Below are positions 1-8,982 of a stretch of DNA of 64,000 nucleotides, in pieces. The first letter of the stretch is position 1, and each line of letters opens with the position of its first letter. The position numbers and the translations under genes were made by a program. The notes under the pieces were generated by a model. The model saw only the letters and a list, made by a program, of their open reading frames with translations, did not search any database and had not been told where the DNA came from. This stretch comes from Acidovorax sp. 69. Its GTDB lineage: Bacteria; Pseudomonadota; Gammaproteobacteria; Burkholderiales; Burkholderiaceae_C. The DNA lies in assembly GCF_002797445.1 (NCBI RefSeq), contig NZ_PGEP01000001.1:3224501-3288500 (forward strand), read 5' to 3'.

Positions 1-101
1 TTCATGAGCATGCTGTCGTGGCCCGCCACGGGCACCACGCGCAGCTCGGTGACGACGGGGGTGCTGGCAAGGGCTTCGGGGGCTGTGGAAGGTGTGTTCA
101 T
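1..101 (-). CDS. gudD: Glucarate dehydratase, N-terminal fragment cut by the window edge
   Basis: The first 33 codons of a gene that continues beyond base 1. The visible peptide contains TPVVTELRVVPVAGHDSM, which I recognise as the N-terminus of D-glucarate dehydratase (enolase superfamily, forms 5-dehydro-4-deoxy-D-glucarate). The fragment is too short to show any catalytic residue, so the call rests on this N-terminal motif and on context: the next enzyme of the pathway, kdgD, lies upstream on the same strand, with a Bug receptor gene between them. The ATG at 99-101 is the only sensible start. Confidence 0.8.
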   Translation of the reverse strand, partial: MNTPSTAPEALASTPVVTELRVVPVAGHDSMLM

Positions 102-169
102 GGTGGTTTTCAGTGGCTAAGCCACGAGGCGGGCGATTGGGTGGAATGCGCGCGGCCCAAGCCAGGACC

Positions 170-267
170 GCCGCGCAAGGGCCGCCCCGCCGCGCTGGCG
201 GTGTCCCCCTTCCCGAATGGCGCAGCCATTCGAGAGAAGGGGAAGGCGCGAAGCGACTCAGAGGGTT
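170..267. repeat. BIME-like hairpin repeat, copy 1
   Basis: A GC-rich stretch with nested self-complementary pieces (for example GAATGGC/GCCATTC, and CCCCTTCCC opposite GAAGGGG). It matches 40538-40636 along nearly its whole length: both begin CGCAAGGGCCGCCCCGC and both end with a GAAGGCGCG..GCG..CTCAG block. It fills most of the gap between the stop codon of the Bug receptor gene and the start of gudD. It could fold at the 3' end of the receptor mRNA. Confidence 0.65.
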
Positions 268-275
268 GTATCGAA

Positions 276-1247
276 TCAATCTGCAGTGATCTTTCGGGTT
301 TCGATCACTGTCTTCCAGCGCGCGAACTCTCGCGCCTGGTAGGCGGTGAAGGCTTCGGGCGTGCTCGCCACGATCTCCAGGCCCTGCTCCAGCATGCGCT
401 TCTTCACGGCGGGGTCGTTCATGGCGGCGATGGCGGCGTCCGCGAGCTTCTTCTTGAGCGCAGGCGGCAGGCCCTTGGGCGCGGCCATGCCTTGCCAGGA
501 GTAGACCTCCGCACCGACGACCCCAGACTCAGCCAGCGTGGGCACATCGGGCAGCACCGGGCTGCGCTTGTCACCCGTGACGGCGATGGCGTGCAGCTTG
601 CCGGCACGGATGTGCTGCAGCACGGCATTCACGTTCTGGAACGAAAAATCCACCTGCCCGCCCAGCAGGTCGTTGATGGCCGGTGCGCCGCCCTTGTAGG
701 GGATGTGCAGGCCTTCGGTGCCGCTTTGCTGCCAGAACACTTCGGCCGAGAGGTGGTCCGAAGAGCCGTTGCCCGAACTGGCGAAGCTCACCTTGCCGGG
801 GTTGGCCTTGAGCTGGGCGATCACCTCCTTGACGGTGCGGGCCTTCTGGTTGGGCGCGGCCACCAGCACGTTGGGCGCCTGCACGGGCACGGTGATGTAG
901 TCAAAGTCCTTGAGCGCGTCGTACGGCACGCTCTTGAGCAGGTGCGGCGCCACGACGAAGGCACCGAGCGAGGACACCAGCAGCGTGTAGCCATCGGGCG
1001 CAGCGCGCTTGACCATGCCGGCGCCCAGCGTGCCCGTGGCACCGGGGCGGTTGTCCACCACGAAGTTCTGCCCCAATTTGTCGCCCATGTGCAGCGCCAT
1101 GGCGCGGGCCACCATGTCGGTGGAGCCACCGGCCGGGAACGGCACGACGATGGTCACGGGTTTCTCAGGCCAGGGGGTGGTCTGTGCCGTTGCGGCAAAG
1201 GCCAGGGTGCAGGCGCTGGCAAGCAGCAGCAGTTTCTTGACGAACAT
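276..1247 (-). CDS. Bug-family tripartite tricarboxylate transporter receptor (glucarate operon)
   Basis: A periplasmic solute-binding protein of the Bug/TctC family, 323 residues, the usual length. Residues 1-22 form a Sec signal peptide ending ATAQ. The family hallmark PFPAGGSTD is at about 36-44 and APDGYTLL at about 84-91. In tripartite tricarboxylate transporters this protein captures the ligand for a TctA/TctB membrane pair; neither partner is in the window, so it may share a membrane pair encoded elsewhere. It sits 90 bp after kdgD and 174 bp before gudD on the same strand, so glucarate or galactarate is the likely ligand. That ligand is inferred from context only. Confidence 0.85.
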   Translation of the reverse strand: MFVKKLLLLASACTLAFAATAQTTPWPEKPVTIVVPFPAGGSTDMVARAMALHMGDKLGQNFVVDNRPGATGTLGAGMVKRAAPDGYTLLVSSLGAFVVAPHLLKSVPYDALKDFDYITVPVQAPNVLVAAPNQKARTVKEVIAQLKANPGKVSFASSGNGSSDHLSAEVFWQQSGTEGLHIPYKGGAPAINDLLGGQVDFSFQNVNAVLQHIRAGKLHAIAVTGDKRSPVLPDVPTLAESGVVGAEVYSWQGMAAPKGLPPALKKKLADAAIAAMNDPAVKKRMLEQGLEIVASTPEAFTAYQAREFARWKTVIETRKITAD

Positions 1248-1337
1248 GGTGGATGTCTCCGGAGGTGAAGGGGGTGGTCAATGGCCCTCTTGCGGGGCCT
1301 TGATCGTTCGATTTCTTCGGGGGTGCGCAGGCCGCGT

Positions 1338-2249
1338 TTACTGGGGACCCAGCTTCGCAATCAGCGCCTTGAGCTGCTCCATCTCGGCAGGCTTCAAGTC
1401 CGTCAGCGGCGCACGCACCGGGCCCGCACCATGGCCCACGATGGTGGCGCCCGCCTTGATGATGCTCACGCCATAGCCTTCCACCTTGTTGCGGATGTCC
1501 AGGTAGGGCATGAAGAACTCCTTGAGCAGCTTGTGCTGCGTCGCTGTGTCATCAGCGGCCACCGCCTTGTAGAAGTCCATCGCCGTCTTGGGGATGAAAT
1601 TGAACACCGCCGACGAATACACCGGCGTGCCCAGCGCCTTGTAGGCCGCTGCATACACCTCGGCCGTCGGCAGGCCACCCAGGTACGAAAAACGGTCACC
1701 CATCTTCATGAAGATGGACGACATGGTCTCAATGTTGCCCACGCCGTCCTTGAAACCGATCAGGTTCGGGCAACGATCGGCCAGGGTGGCCAGCGAATTG
1801 GCGGTCAGCTTGGTGCGGTCGCGGTTGTAGACGATGACGCCGAACTTCACGCTATTGCAAACGGCCGCCACATGCTCGATCAGGCCCTCCTGGCCGGCTT
1901 CGGTCAGGTAGTGGGGCAACAGCAGGACGCCGTGGGCACCGGCCTTCTCGGCCTCCTGGGCGCACTGGATGGCAAAACGCGTGGGGCCACCGGCACCGGC
2001 AATGATGGGCACCTTGCCGCGGCAGGTGTCCACAGCCGTCTTGATGATGGAGGGGTACTCGTCACCGGTGAGCGAGAAGAACTCGCCCGTGCCGCCGGCG
2101 GCGAACAGGGCGGTGGCGCCATAGGGGGCCAGCCATTCCAGGCGTGCGGCGTAGCCCTTGGCGTTGAAGTCGCCCTGGGCGTCGAAATCCGTGACGGGGA
2201 ACGAGAGCAGGCCGGAGCCCATGATGGATTTGAGTTCTTGCGGGTTCAT
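1338..2249 (-). CDS. kdgD: 5-dehydro-4-deoxyglucarate dehydratase
   Basis: A class I aldolase-like (DapA superfamily) enzyme that dehydrates and decarboxylates 5-dehydro-4-deoxy-D-glucarate to 2-oxoglutarate semialdehyde. It has 303 residues, as expected. The Schiff-base lysine is K167 in GFKDGVGN, the catalytic tyrosine is in VIVYNRD (about 141), and the substrate loop is GGTGEFFSL (about 52-60). It is the first gene of the operon kdgD-Bug-gudD and starts 157 bp downstream of the palindromic operator at 2407-2424. Specificity within the DapA superfamily is supported by the gudD neighbour. Confidence 0.9.
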   Translation of the reverse strand: MNPQELKSIMGSGLLSFPVTDFDAQGDFNAKGYAARLEWLAPYGATALFAAGGTGEFFSLTGDEYPSIIKTAVDTCRGKVPIIAGAGGPTRFAIQCAQEAEKAGAHGVLLLPHYLTEAGQEGLIEHVAAVCNSVKFGVIVYNRDRTKLTANSLATLADRCPNLIGFKDGVGNIETMSSIFMKMGDRFSYLGGLPTAEVYAAAYKALGTPVYSSAVFNFIPKTAMDFYKAVAADDTATQHKLLKEFFMPYLDIRNKVEGYGVSIIKAGATIVGHGAGPVRAPLTDLKPAEMEQLKALIAKLGPQ

Positions 2250-2406
2250 GGTGGTTCAGTGGGCCGGGTGGCCGCTCTATGGAACAGGTCGTACAAGTGT
2301 TGAATTACTCCAGTCCCGTAGGTCGATTCGAACTGGAAAGGAATTTCAACGCTGCAAGGACCCGTGAAAAAGACACTCAAACCAGTTCCAAGCAGCTATT
2401 AATGCC

Positions 2407-2424
2407 AATGTTAACGTTAACATT
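2407..2424. promoter_or_regulatory. Perfect 18-bp palindrome, likely LacI-family operator
   Basis: AATGTTAACGTTAACATT reads the same on both strands and has the central CG typical of LacI-family operators. It lies in the 486-bp gap (2250-2735) between kdgD and the divergent LacI-type gene. It most likely binds that regulator and controls the glucarate operon, and perhaps the regulator itself. I see no other gene in the gap; an ORF antisense to it (2377-2775) has no recognisable protein character. Confidence 0.7.
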
Positions 2425-2735
2425 TCCAATGAACATAGTGAAAACCCTTTGTTGTATGACATTGATATCTCCAGGTGACGTGGCTGCCACAGCCGGGTCA
2501 CCGAACTTGTCCAAATCCTGCGCCCCCTTGCAACGCCCTGCGCAAGCAGGGGCTATGAAAACACAAGGCCCGCATGAATGGATGGTGTCCTGTGGAGGTG
2601 CACCCTTTCCTACGCAGTGCGGCCGCTCACTGCAATCTTCGGTCCGATCAATCCCGGCACCTAGAGCCAAAAGGTCGGTCAGAGATGTCTCGCGCCCCCT
2701 CATGCCCCCGTCGCGACCTATAGACTCGCTCCACC

Positions 2736-3779
2736 ATGCACCCGCCCACCCCGCACCCAGCGCCTGCCACAGCAACGCCCGCCCGCGACCGCCCTGTGGT
2801 CACGCTGCGTGAGGTGGCAGAGCGTGCGGGGGTGTCGATGATCACAGTCTCTCGCGCGATCAATACGCCGCACCAGGTGTCTGAGCGCACGCGGGTGCGC
2901 GTGCAGGAGGCCGTCTCAGCGATGGGCTATGTGCCCAACCTGGTGGCAGGCGGCTTGCGCTCTTCGCGCAGCCATGTGGTCACGGCGCTGGTCCCCACCC
3001 TCACGGGTCCGTTGTTTGGCGAAATGGTTCATGCACTCACCGAGGCCCTGGAGTTGCGTGGCTTCCAGGTGATGCTGGGTCAGGTGGGCTACGCCCGATC
3101 GCGTGAGGACGAATTGTTGCGCGCCATCGTGGGCCGGCGGCCCGACGGCATCGTGCTCACAGGCATCATGCATTCGCCGCAAGGGCGGAGCATGCTGCTG
3201 GCATCGGGCATCCCCATCGTGGAGACCTGGGACTTCAGTACCACCCCCATCGACATGCTGGTGGGCCTGCGGCATGAGGAGCTGGGCGCTGCCGTGTGCG
3301 AGCATCTGCATGCCAAAGGACGGCGGCGGTTGGCACTGCTCAGCGGCGGAGACGAACGCGCCGCACGCCGCTGCGCAGGTTTTGAGGCCGCAGCCCAACG
3401 CCTGGGCCTTTGCGCACCCACGATCCGACTGGGCAAATCACCTACCACCCACGCCGACGGGCGCTCTGGTCTGGCGGCGCTGTTGGCCGAACAGCCTGAC
3501 ATCGACGCGGTGTTCTGCAGCTCCGACATGTTGGCACTGGGGGTGCTGACCGAGGCCCGGGTGCGCGGCATCGCTGTGCCCCAACAACTGGCAGTGATCG
3601 GGTTTGGAGACATCGAATTTTCCCAGACCGTGAGCCCCAGCCTCACCACGGTGCGCATCGACGGAACCCGCATGGGCCAGACAGCCGCCCACCTGATTGC
3701 AGATCGCGCAGAGGGCAAGACGGTGGCTTGTCCGGTGGTGGACATCGGTTTTTCGATCATCCCGCGCGAAAGCGCTTGA
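2736..3779 (+). CDS. LacI-family transcriptional regulator, probable glucarate regulator
   Basis: A 347-residue LacI/GntR-type repressor. The N-terminal helix-turn-helix is at about 23-43 (TLREVAERAGVSMITVSRAI), followed by the hinge helix and a periplasmic-binding-protein-like effector domain with the usual AVIGFGD block near residue 288. An extended Pro/Ala-rich N-terminus of about 20 residues precedes the HTH, so a later start is possible, but no better start codon is visible before the HTH. It is divergent from the glucarate operon with a perfect palindrome in between, so a sugar-acid or pathway intermediate is the expected effector. The effector is inferred. Confidence 0.85.
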   Translation: MHPPTPHPAPATATPARDRPVVTLREVAERAGVSMITVSRAINTPHQVSERTRVRVQEAVSAMGYVPNLVAGGLRSSRSHVVTALVPTLTGPLFGEMVHALTEALELRGFQVMLGQVGYARSREDELLRAIVGRRPDGIVLTGIMHSPQGRSMLLASGIPIVETWDFSTTPIDMLVGLRHEELGAAVCEHLHAKGRRRLALLSGGDERAARRCAGFEAAAQRLGLCAPTIRLGKSPTTHADGRSGLAALLAEQPDIDAVFCSSDMLALGVLTEARVRGIAVPQQLAVIGFGDIEFSQTVSPSLTTVRIDGTRMGQTAAHLIADRAEGKTVACPVVDIGFSIIPRESA

Positions 3780-3823
3780 ATCATCGACCCTGAGGGGGAC
3801 GCATGTCGCCCTCCTCGTTGCGC

Positions 3824-4303
3824 TCACACAGCGAAGATGAGCGCAGCCGCCCTGGCCTCCATGGCCAAACCCTGCCCTACCGGCCCCAGCCGCTCGGCCG
3901 TCTTGGCCTTCACATTCACCTGCCCTTCGGCGACGCCCACAGCGTGTGCAATGGCGGCACGCATGCTGGGGATATGCGCGGCCAGGCGCGGTGCCTGTGC
4001 GATCACGGTGCTGTCGATGTTGCCGATCTCGTAACCGGCCGCACGCACACGCCGCGCCGCTTCGGCCAACAGCACGCCGGAATCAGCCCCGCGAAACGCC
4101 GCATCCGTATCGGGAAAATGGGTGCCGATATCCCCCAGGGCGGCGGCGCCCAACAACGCATCGGTGATAGCGTGCAACAGCACATCAGCATCCGAGTGGC
4201 CAAGCAGCCCCATGGGGTGGGCAATGTCCACCCCCCCAATCACCAGCCGACGGCCGGGCACCAGCGCATGCACGTCCCAACCTTCACCAATCCTGAAATT
4301 CAT
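3824..4303 (-). CDS. ispF: 2-C-methyl-D-erythritol 2,4-cyclodiphosphate synthase
   Basis: The fifth enzyme of the MEP isoprenoid pathway; it cyclises CDP-methylerythritol 2-phosphate and releases CMP. It has 159 residues, the normal length. The zinc ligands D10 and H12 (GWDVHAL) and H44 ([12 protein letters not shown]) are present, as is the HFPDTD motif. The ispD gene lies 97 bp upstream on the same strand, which is the common ispD-ispF arrangement. It converges on the LacI-type gene. Confidence 0.97.
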   Translation of the reverse strand: MNFRIGEGWDVHALVPGRRLVIGGVDIAHPMGLLGHSDADVLLHAITDALLGAAALGDIGTHFPDTDAAFRGADSGVLLAEAARRVRAAGYEIGNIDSTVIAQAPRLAAHIPSMRAAIAHAVGVAEGQVNVKAKTAERLGPVGQGLAMEARAAALIFAV

Positions 4304-4400
4304 TCGTTGCCTTCGTTTTTGCTCGTCCTACGACCTGGGTTTTGCCCGGCGCCTGCCACGCCCAGCCATGGGGCGATACACACAAGCGCTGGCGCAGACG

Positions 4401-5330
4401 TCAGAACAGATTCTTCTTGCCCGGGGCGGTGCTGACCAGGCCCCGGTCACCACCAAAACGCTCCAGCGTCGTTCCATGCGCGCGTGCAGCCAGCACCGCT
4501 GCGGCCAACGCGAAATCATCGGGGTACGTGACCTTGAAGTTCTGCGCCCCGCCCTGCACCAGCCGCGGATGCATACCCATCGCCTCCATGGCACTGGCTT
4601 CGTCGGTCACGTTGGAGCCCACCTTGTCCATGGCATCCATCAGCGGGCCAATGCGGAACATCTGCGGCGTCTGCGCCAGCCACTTGTCACTGCGGTCCAC
4701 GGTAGAGGCCACGCGCACGCCCCCGGGGCCGTCGATAGAGGTCTTGAGGGTATCGGCCAACTTGTGCGCCAGCAGCCCTCCCACACTGTCGCCCGCACAC
4801 TGGTCGATGAGGGTATCGATCTGCTCGGAGGTCACCAGGCAGCGCGCAGCATCGTGCACCAACACCCAGTCATCGCGCTGCGCGCCCCGCTCCAGCAAGG
4901 CCTTGAGGCCACCCAGCACCGTGTCGGCCCGCGTCGGGCCTCCACACTCCACCACAAAAAACGTGGGATGGGTGTGTGCATCCAGAAACCGGTCCCCGGG
5001 CGCCACCGCCACCAAGGTGCCCAGCAACCGCCCGACCCCTGCAAAGGCGGCCAGCGTGTGCAACACCATGGGTTGCCCGGCCACCAGGTGGTACTGCTTG
5101 GGCAGAGGGAGCGCAGGCGAGGGAGGCAAGGCGGCCTCTGCAGAAAACGCAGCCATGGTCGATGTCGTTGGGACAGCGCCATCTGAACCAGCTGCAAACG
5201 CTGCAAACGCTGCAGACGATGCAACCGCCGCAACGGCGCGCGCGCCAATCCCTGCGCAGGGGATGAGCGCCCAAAATCGACCGTGGGCAGACAAGGGGAC
5301 GAGCGGAGGTTGCAGCAACGGAGCAGTCAT
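4401..5330 (-). CDS. ispD: 2-C-methyl-D-erythritol 4-phosphate cytidylyltransferase with an inserted loop
   Basis: Joins CTP and methylerythritol 4-phosphate in the MEP pathway. At 309 residues it is well above the usual 225-240. The nucleotide-binding signature is split: CAGIGARA is at 25-32 and PKQY at 77-80, whereas these two blocks are normally only about five residues apart. The intervening 40-odd residues are Ala/Ser-rich and low in complexity, partly encoded by 9-bp tandem repeats. The rest is typical, with VHDAARCLV, VDRSDKWLAQTPQ and TDEASAMEAMG. The enzyme is essential in most bacteria, so the insertion is presumably tolerated as a surface loop. An N-terminal extension of about 18 residues is also present. 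Confidence 0.93.
   Translation of the reverse strand: MTAPLLQPPLVPLSAHGRFWALIPCAGIGARAVAAVASSAAFAAFAAGSDGAVPTTSTMAAFSAEAALPPSPALPLPKQYHLVAGQPMVLHTLAAFAGVGRLLGTLVAVAPGDRFLDAHTHPTFFVVECGGPTRADTVLGGLKALLERGAQRDDWVLVHDAARCLVTSEQIDTLIDQCAGDSVGGLLAHKLADTLKTSIDGPGGVRVASTVDRSDKWLAQTPQMFRIGPLMDAMDKVGSNVTDEASAMEAMGMHPRLVQGGAQNFKVTYPDDFALAAAVLAARAHGTTLERFGGDRGLVSTAPGKKNLF
5191..5226. repeat. 9-bp tandem repeat inside ispD
   Basis: GCTGCAAAC occurs twice in a row, followed by GCTGCAGAC and the more diverged GATGCAACC. On the coding (minus) strand it encodes an alternating Ala-Ala-Phe pattern within the extra loop of IspD. It points to growth of the loop by tandem duplication. Confidence 0.75.
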
Positions 5331-5429
5331 GAGTGGCTCATTCTAAAATCTCCCATGGCCCCCCATCCAGCCCGTGCGCGTTTCGCGCCCCTGGGGATGC
5401 GGCGGGTTCTGACGATAGACACCGTCCGC

Positions 5430-8400
5430 ATGGAACTCCCCAAACTCTCCCTCGGAAAACGCTTCACCCTGCCCCGCCCCCTGGGCAGCGCGGACTCGCT
5501 TCTGCTGGCCCGCCTGGCTGAGCGCGACAAGGCCGCCGGCCGGACCACCGCCATCGTCACGGCCGACGCCACCGATGCGCAGCGCCTCATCGAGGAAATG
5601 GCTTTTTTTGCGCCCTCGCTGCGCTGCGCCTTGTTCCCCGACTGGGAGACGCTGCCCTACGACACCTTCTCGCCGCACCAGGACCTGATCAGTGAGCGGC
5701 TGGCCACGCTGTGGCGCATCAGCCAGAAGGACAAGGACACGGGGGCCGATGTGGTGCTGGTGCCCGCCACCACGGCGCTGTATCGGCTGGCACCGCCCTC
5801 CTTCCTGGCGGGCTACACCTTCCATTTCCAGGTCAAGCAAAAGCTCGACGAAGCGAAGTTCAAGGCCCAGCTCACGCTGGCCGGGTACAGCCATGTATCG
5901 CAGGTGGTGAGCCCTGGCGAATACGCCGTGCGCGGCGGGCTGATCGACCTGTTCCCCATGGGCTCGCTGGTGCCTTACCGCGTGGACCTGTTCGATGACG
6001 AGATCGACAGCATCCGCACCTTCGACCCCGACAGCCAGCGCAGCCTGTACCCCGTGCCCGAGGTGCGCCTGCTGCCAGGCCGCGAGTTCCCCATGGACGA
6101 CGACGCGCGGGCCAAGTTCAGGAGCCGATGGCGCGAGATGCTGGAGGGCGACCCGACCAAGAGCCGCATCTACAAGGACATGGGCGCGGGCGTGGCCACG
6201 GCGGGTATCGAGTACTACCTGCCGCTGTTCTTTGACGAGACCGCCACCGTGTTCGACTATCTGGGCGGCGAGGCCACGGTGGTGCTGCATGGCGACCTGG
6301 AACCGGCCTTCCAGAGCTTTTGGCAGGACACCAAGGACCGTTTTCGCCTGGTGCAGGGCGATCCGGAACGCCCCGTACTGCCGCCCGATGCGCTGTTCCT
6401 CTCGGCAGACCAGTTCTACACGCGCGCCAAAGAGCATGCCCAGCTGTCTCTGCGCCCCGGCGTGCAGGACGTGGATGACAACCCGCATTTCCACAAGCTC
6501 GGCGACCTGTCGGTGGTGCGTGGCGCCGAAGACCCGCTGGCCCGCCTGCACGCCCACATCCGCAACACGCAGCACCGCGTGCTGTTGCTGGCCGAGAGCG
6601 ATGGTCGGCGTGAAAGCCTGCTCGACTTTCTGCGCGCCAGCGGCGTGAACCCACCGGCCTTTGACTCACTGGCTGAGTTCCAGGGCGATGCCACCGAGAA
6701 GGTGGGCATTGCCACGGCGGGTCTCACCGTGGGCTTCAGCTGGATCGAGGACGGCATCGACTTCGTCACCGAGACCGAGCTGTTTGCCGCGGGCCCCACC
6801 ACGCGCCGGCGCAAGAAGCAAGAGCAGGTAAGCGACGTCGAAGCGCTCATCAAAGACCTGGCAGAACTGACCTTGGGCGACCCCGTGGTGCACAGTGCCC
6901 ACGGTATTGGCCGCTACCGGGGCCTGATCAACATGGACGTGGGCAACAAGAACCCCGACGGCACGCCCGCCATGCAGGAGTTCTTGCACCTCGAATACGC
7001 CGACAAGGCCGTGCTCTACGTGCCCGTGAGCCAGCTGCAGCTCATCAGCCGCTACACCGGCGTGAGTGCCGACGAAGCCCCGCTGCACAAGCTGGGCAGC
7101 GGCCAGTGGGAAAAGGCCAAGCGCAAGGCTGCCGAGCAGGTGCGCGACAGCGCGGCCGAACTGCTCAACATCTACGCCCGCCGCGCGCTGCGCCAGGGGC
7201 ATGCCTTCCGCTACAGCCCGCAGGACTACGAGACCTTTGCCAACGACTTTGGCTTTGACGAAACCGCCGACCAGAACGCTGCCATCCACGCGGTGATCCA
7301 GGACATGATCAGCCCCCGCCCGATGGACCGCCTGGTCTGCGGCGACGTGGGCTTCGGCAAGACCGAGGTGGCCCTGCGTGCGGCCTTCGTCGCCGTCACG
7401 GGCGGCAAGCAGGTGGCCTTCCTCGCGCCCACCACCCTGCTGGCCGAGCAGCACTACCAGACGCTGGTGGACCGCTTCAGCAAATGGCCGGTGAAGGTGG
7501 CCGAGGTCTCGCGCTTCCGTTCGGGCAAGGAGATCACCGCCGCCATCAAGGGCATCGGCGACGGCACAGTGGACATCGTGGTGGGCACGCACAAGCTGCT
7601 GTCCGAGTCCACCAAGTTCCACAACCTGGGCCTCTTGATCATCGACGAAGAGCACCGTTTCGGCGTGCGCCACAAGGAGCAGATGAAGGCCTTGCGCGCC
7701 GAGGTCGATGTGCTCACACTCACGGCCACGCCCATCCCCCGCACGCTGGGCATGGCGCTCGAAGGCCTGCGCGACCTGTCGGTCATTGCCACTGCGCCGC
7801 AGCGGCGCCTGGCCATCAAGACCTTTGTGCGCAACGAGGGCACGGGCGTGATCCGCGAAGCGGTGCTGCGCGAACTCAAGCGTGGCGGGCAGATCTACTT
7901 CCTGCACAACGAGGTGGAGACCATCGAGAACCGCCGCCAGAAGCTCGAAGAAATATTGCCCGAGGCGCGCATTGCCGTGGCCCACGGCCAGATGCCCGAG
8001 CGCGAGCTGGAGCGCGTGATGCGTGACTTTGTGGCCCAGCGCTACAACATCCTGCTGTGCTCGACCATCATCGAGACCGGCATCGACGTGCCCACGGCCA
8101 ACACCATCATCATGAGCCGCGCCGACAAGTTCGGCCTGGCGCAGCTGCACCAGCTGCGCGGCCGCGTGGGCCGCAGCCACCACCAAGCCTATGCGTACCT
8201 GATGGTGCCGGACATCGAAGGGCTGACCAAGCATGCGCAGCAACGGCTTGACGCCATCCAGCAGATGGAAGAGCTGGGCAGCGGCTTCTACCTGGCCATG
8301 CACGACCTCGAAATTCGCGGTGCGGGCGAGGTGCTGGGCGAGAACCAGAGCGGCAACATGCTGGAAGTGGGCTTCCAGCTGTACAACGAGATGCTGAACG

Positions 8401-8903
8401 AAGCCGTCAAGGCGCTCAAGGCGGGCAAGGAGCCTGACTTGCTGTCGCCCCTGTCGGTCACCACCGACATCAACCTGCACGCCCCCGCCCTGCTGCCCGA
8501 CGACTATTGCGGCGATGTGCACCTGCGCCTGTCGTTCTACAAGAAGCTGGCCACAGCCAAGAACCCCGACCAGATCGACAGCCTGCTCGAAGAGATCGTG
8601 GACCGATTTGGCAAGCTGCCGCCGCAGGCGCAGACCCTCATCGACGTGCACCGCCTGCGCGTGCTGAGCCAGCCCTACGGTGTAGTGAAGGTGGATGCGG
8701 CCCCGGGCGTGATCAATATCACCTTCAAGCCCCAGCCGCCCATCGACCCGATGCGCATCATTGAGCTGATCCAGAAGAACAAGCACATCAAGCTGGCGGG
8801 CAACGAGAAGCTGCGCATCGAGCGCGAGCTCAAGGACCCCAAGGACCGCGCTCAGATGGTGCGGGACATCCTGCGCTCGCTGGGGCAGCCAGTGGCCGCA
8901 TAG
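5430..8903 (+). CDS. mfd: Transcription-repair coupling factor Mfd
   Basis: An ATP-dependent translocase that removes RNA polymerase stalled at DNA lesions and recruits UvrA. From the ATG at 5430 it has 1157 residues, close to the family norm of about 1150. Order: UvrB-like N-terminal modules, the RNA polymerase interaction domain (VVHSAHGIGRYRGL, about 485), the helicase core with Walker A GDVGFGKTE (about 637) and IIDEEHRFGV (about 738), a QLRGRVGRS motif VI, and the C-terminal UvrA-binding domain. Upstream in-frame starts at 5283 and 5355 exist; the one at 5283 would overlap divergent ispD. A TAAAAT box at 5344-5349 could serve as a -10 element. Confidence 0.95.
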   Translation: MELPKLSLGKRFTLPRPLGSADSLLLARLAERDKAAGRTTAIVTADATDAQRLIEEMAFFAPSLRCALFPDWETLPYDTFSPHQDLISERLATLWRISQKDKDTGADVVLVPATTALYRLAPPSFLAGYTFHFQVKQKLDEAKFKAQLTLAGYSHVSQVVSPGEYAVRGGLIDLFPMGSLVPYRVDLFDDEIDSIRTFDPDSQRSLYPVPEVRLLPGREFPMDDDARAKFRSRWREMLEGDPTKSRIYKDMGAGVATAGIEYYLPLFFDETATVFDYLGGEATVVLHGDLEPAFQSFWQDTKDRFRLVQGDPERPVLPPDALFLSADQFYTRAKEHAQLSLRPGVQDVDDNPHFHKLGDLSVVRGAEDPLARLHAHIRNTQHRVLLLAESDGRRESLLDFLRASGVNPPAFDSLAEFQGDATEKVGIATAGLTVGFSWIEDGIDFVTETELFAAGPTTRRRKKQEQVSDVEALIKDLAELTLGDPVVHSAHGIGRYRGLINMDVGNKNPDGTPAMQEFLHLEYADKAVLYVPVSQLQLISRYTGVSADEAPLHKLGSGQWEKAKRKAAEQVRDSAAELLNIYARRALRQGHAFRYSPQDYETFANDFGFDETADQNAAIHAVIQDMISPRPMDRLVCGDVGFGKTEVALRAAFVAVTGGKQVAFLAPTTLLAEQHYQTLVDRFSKWPVKVAEVSRFRSGKEITAAIKGIGDGTVDIVVGTHKLLSESTKFHNLGLLIIDEEHRFGVRHKEQMKALRAEVDVLTLTATPIPRTLGMALEGLRDLSVIATAPQRRLAIKTFVRNEGTGVIREAVLRELKRGGQIYFLHNEVETIENRRQKLEEILPEARIAVAHGQMPERELERVMRDFVAQRYNILLCSTIIETGIDVPTANTIIMSRADKFGLAQLHQLRGRVGRSHHQAYAYLMVPDIEGLTKHAQQRLDAIQQMEELGSGFYLAMHDLEIRGAGEVLGENQSGNMLEVGFQLYNEMLNEAVKALKAGKEPDLLSPLSVTTDINLHAPALLPDDYCGDVHLRLSFYKKLATAKNPDQIDSLLEEIVDRFGKLPPQAQTLIDVHRLRVLSQPYGVVKVDAAPGVINITFKPQPPIDPMRIIELIQKNKHIKLAGNEKLRIERELKDPKDRAQMVRDILRSLGQPVAA

Positions 8904-8924
8904 CGATGTAAAAACAGATTGAAA

Positions 8925-8972
8925 TTGGCTTCTAGCGCTTATCCGCAAAGCGCTAACAGCTATCAAATTCAT
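8925..8972. repeat. Palindromic dispersed repeat, copy A (intergenic)
   Basis: TAGCGCTT at 8933-8940 pairs with AAGCGCTA at 8948-8955, followed by the CAGCTAT block shared by the family. It lies between mfd and the next gene. The element occurs seven times in the window. Confidence 0.8.
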
Positions 8973-8982
8973 AGTTCATCCA

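Noticed and set aside
2377..2775. A 132-codon minus-strand frame in the kdgD/lacI gap
   Set aside because: Overlaps the operator and the start of the regulator gene; no recognisable protein features, so treated as chance.
6666..8972. A 768-codon open frame on the minus strand opposite mfd
   Set aside because: It lies wholly antisense to a clear Mfd sequence, and its composition (His/Gln/Ala/Gly-rich) is that of a mirrored GC-rich gene. No family resemblance.
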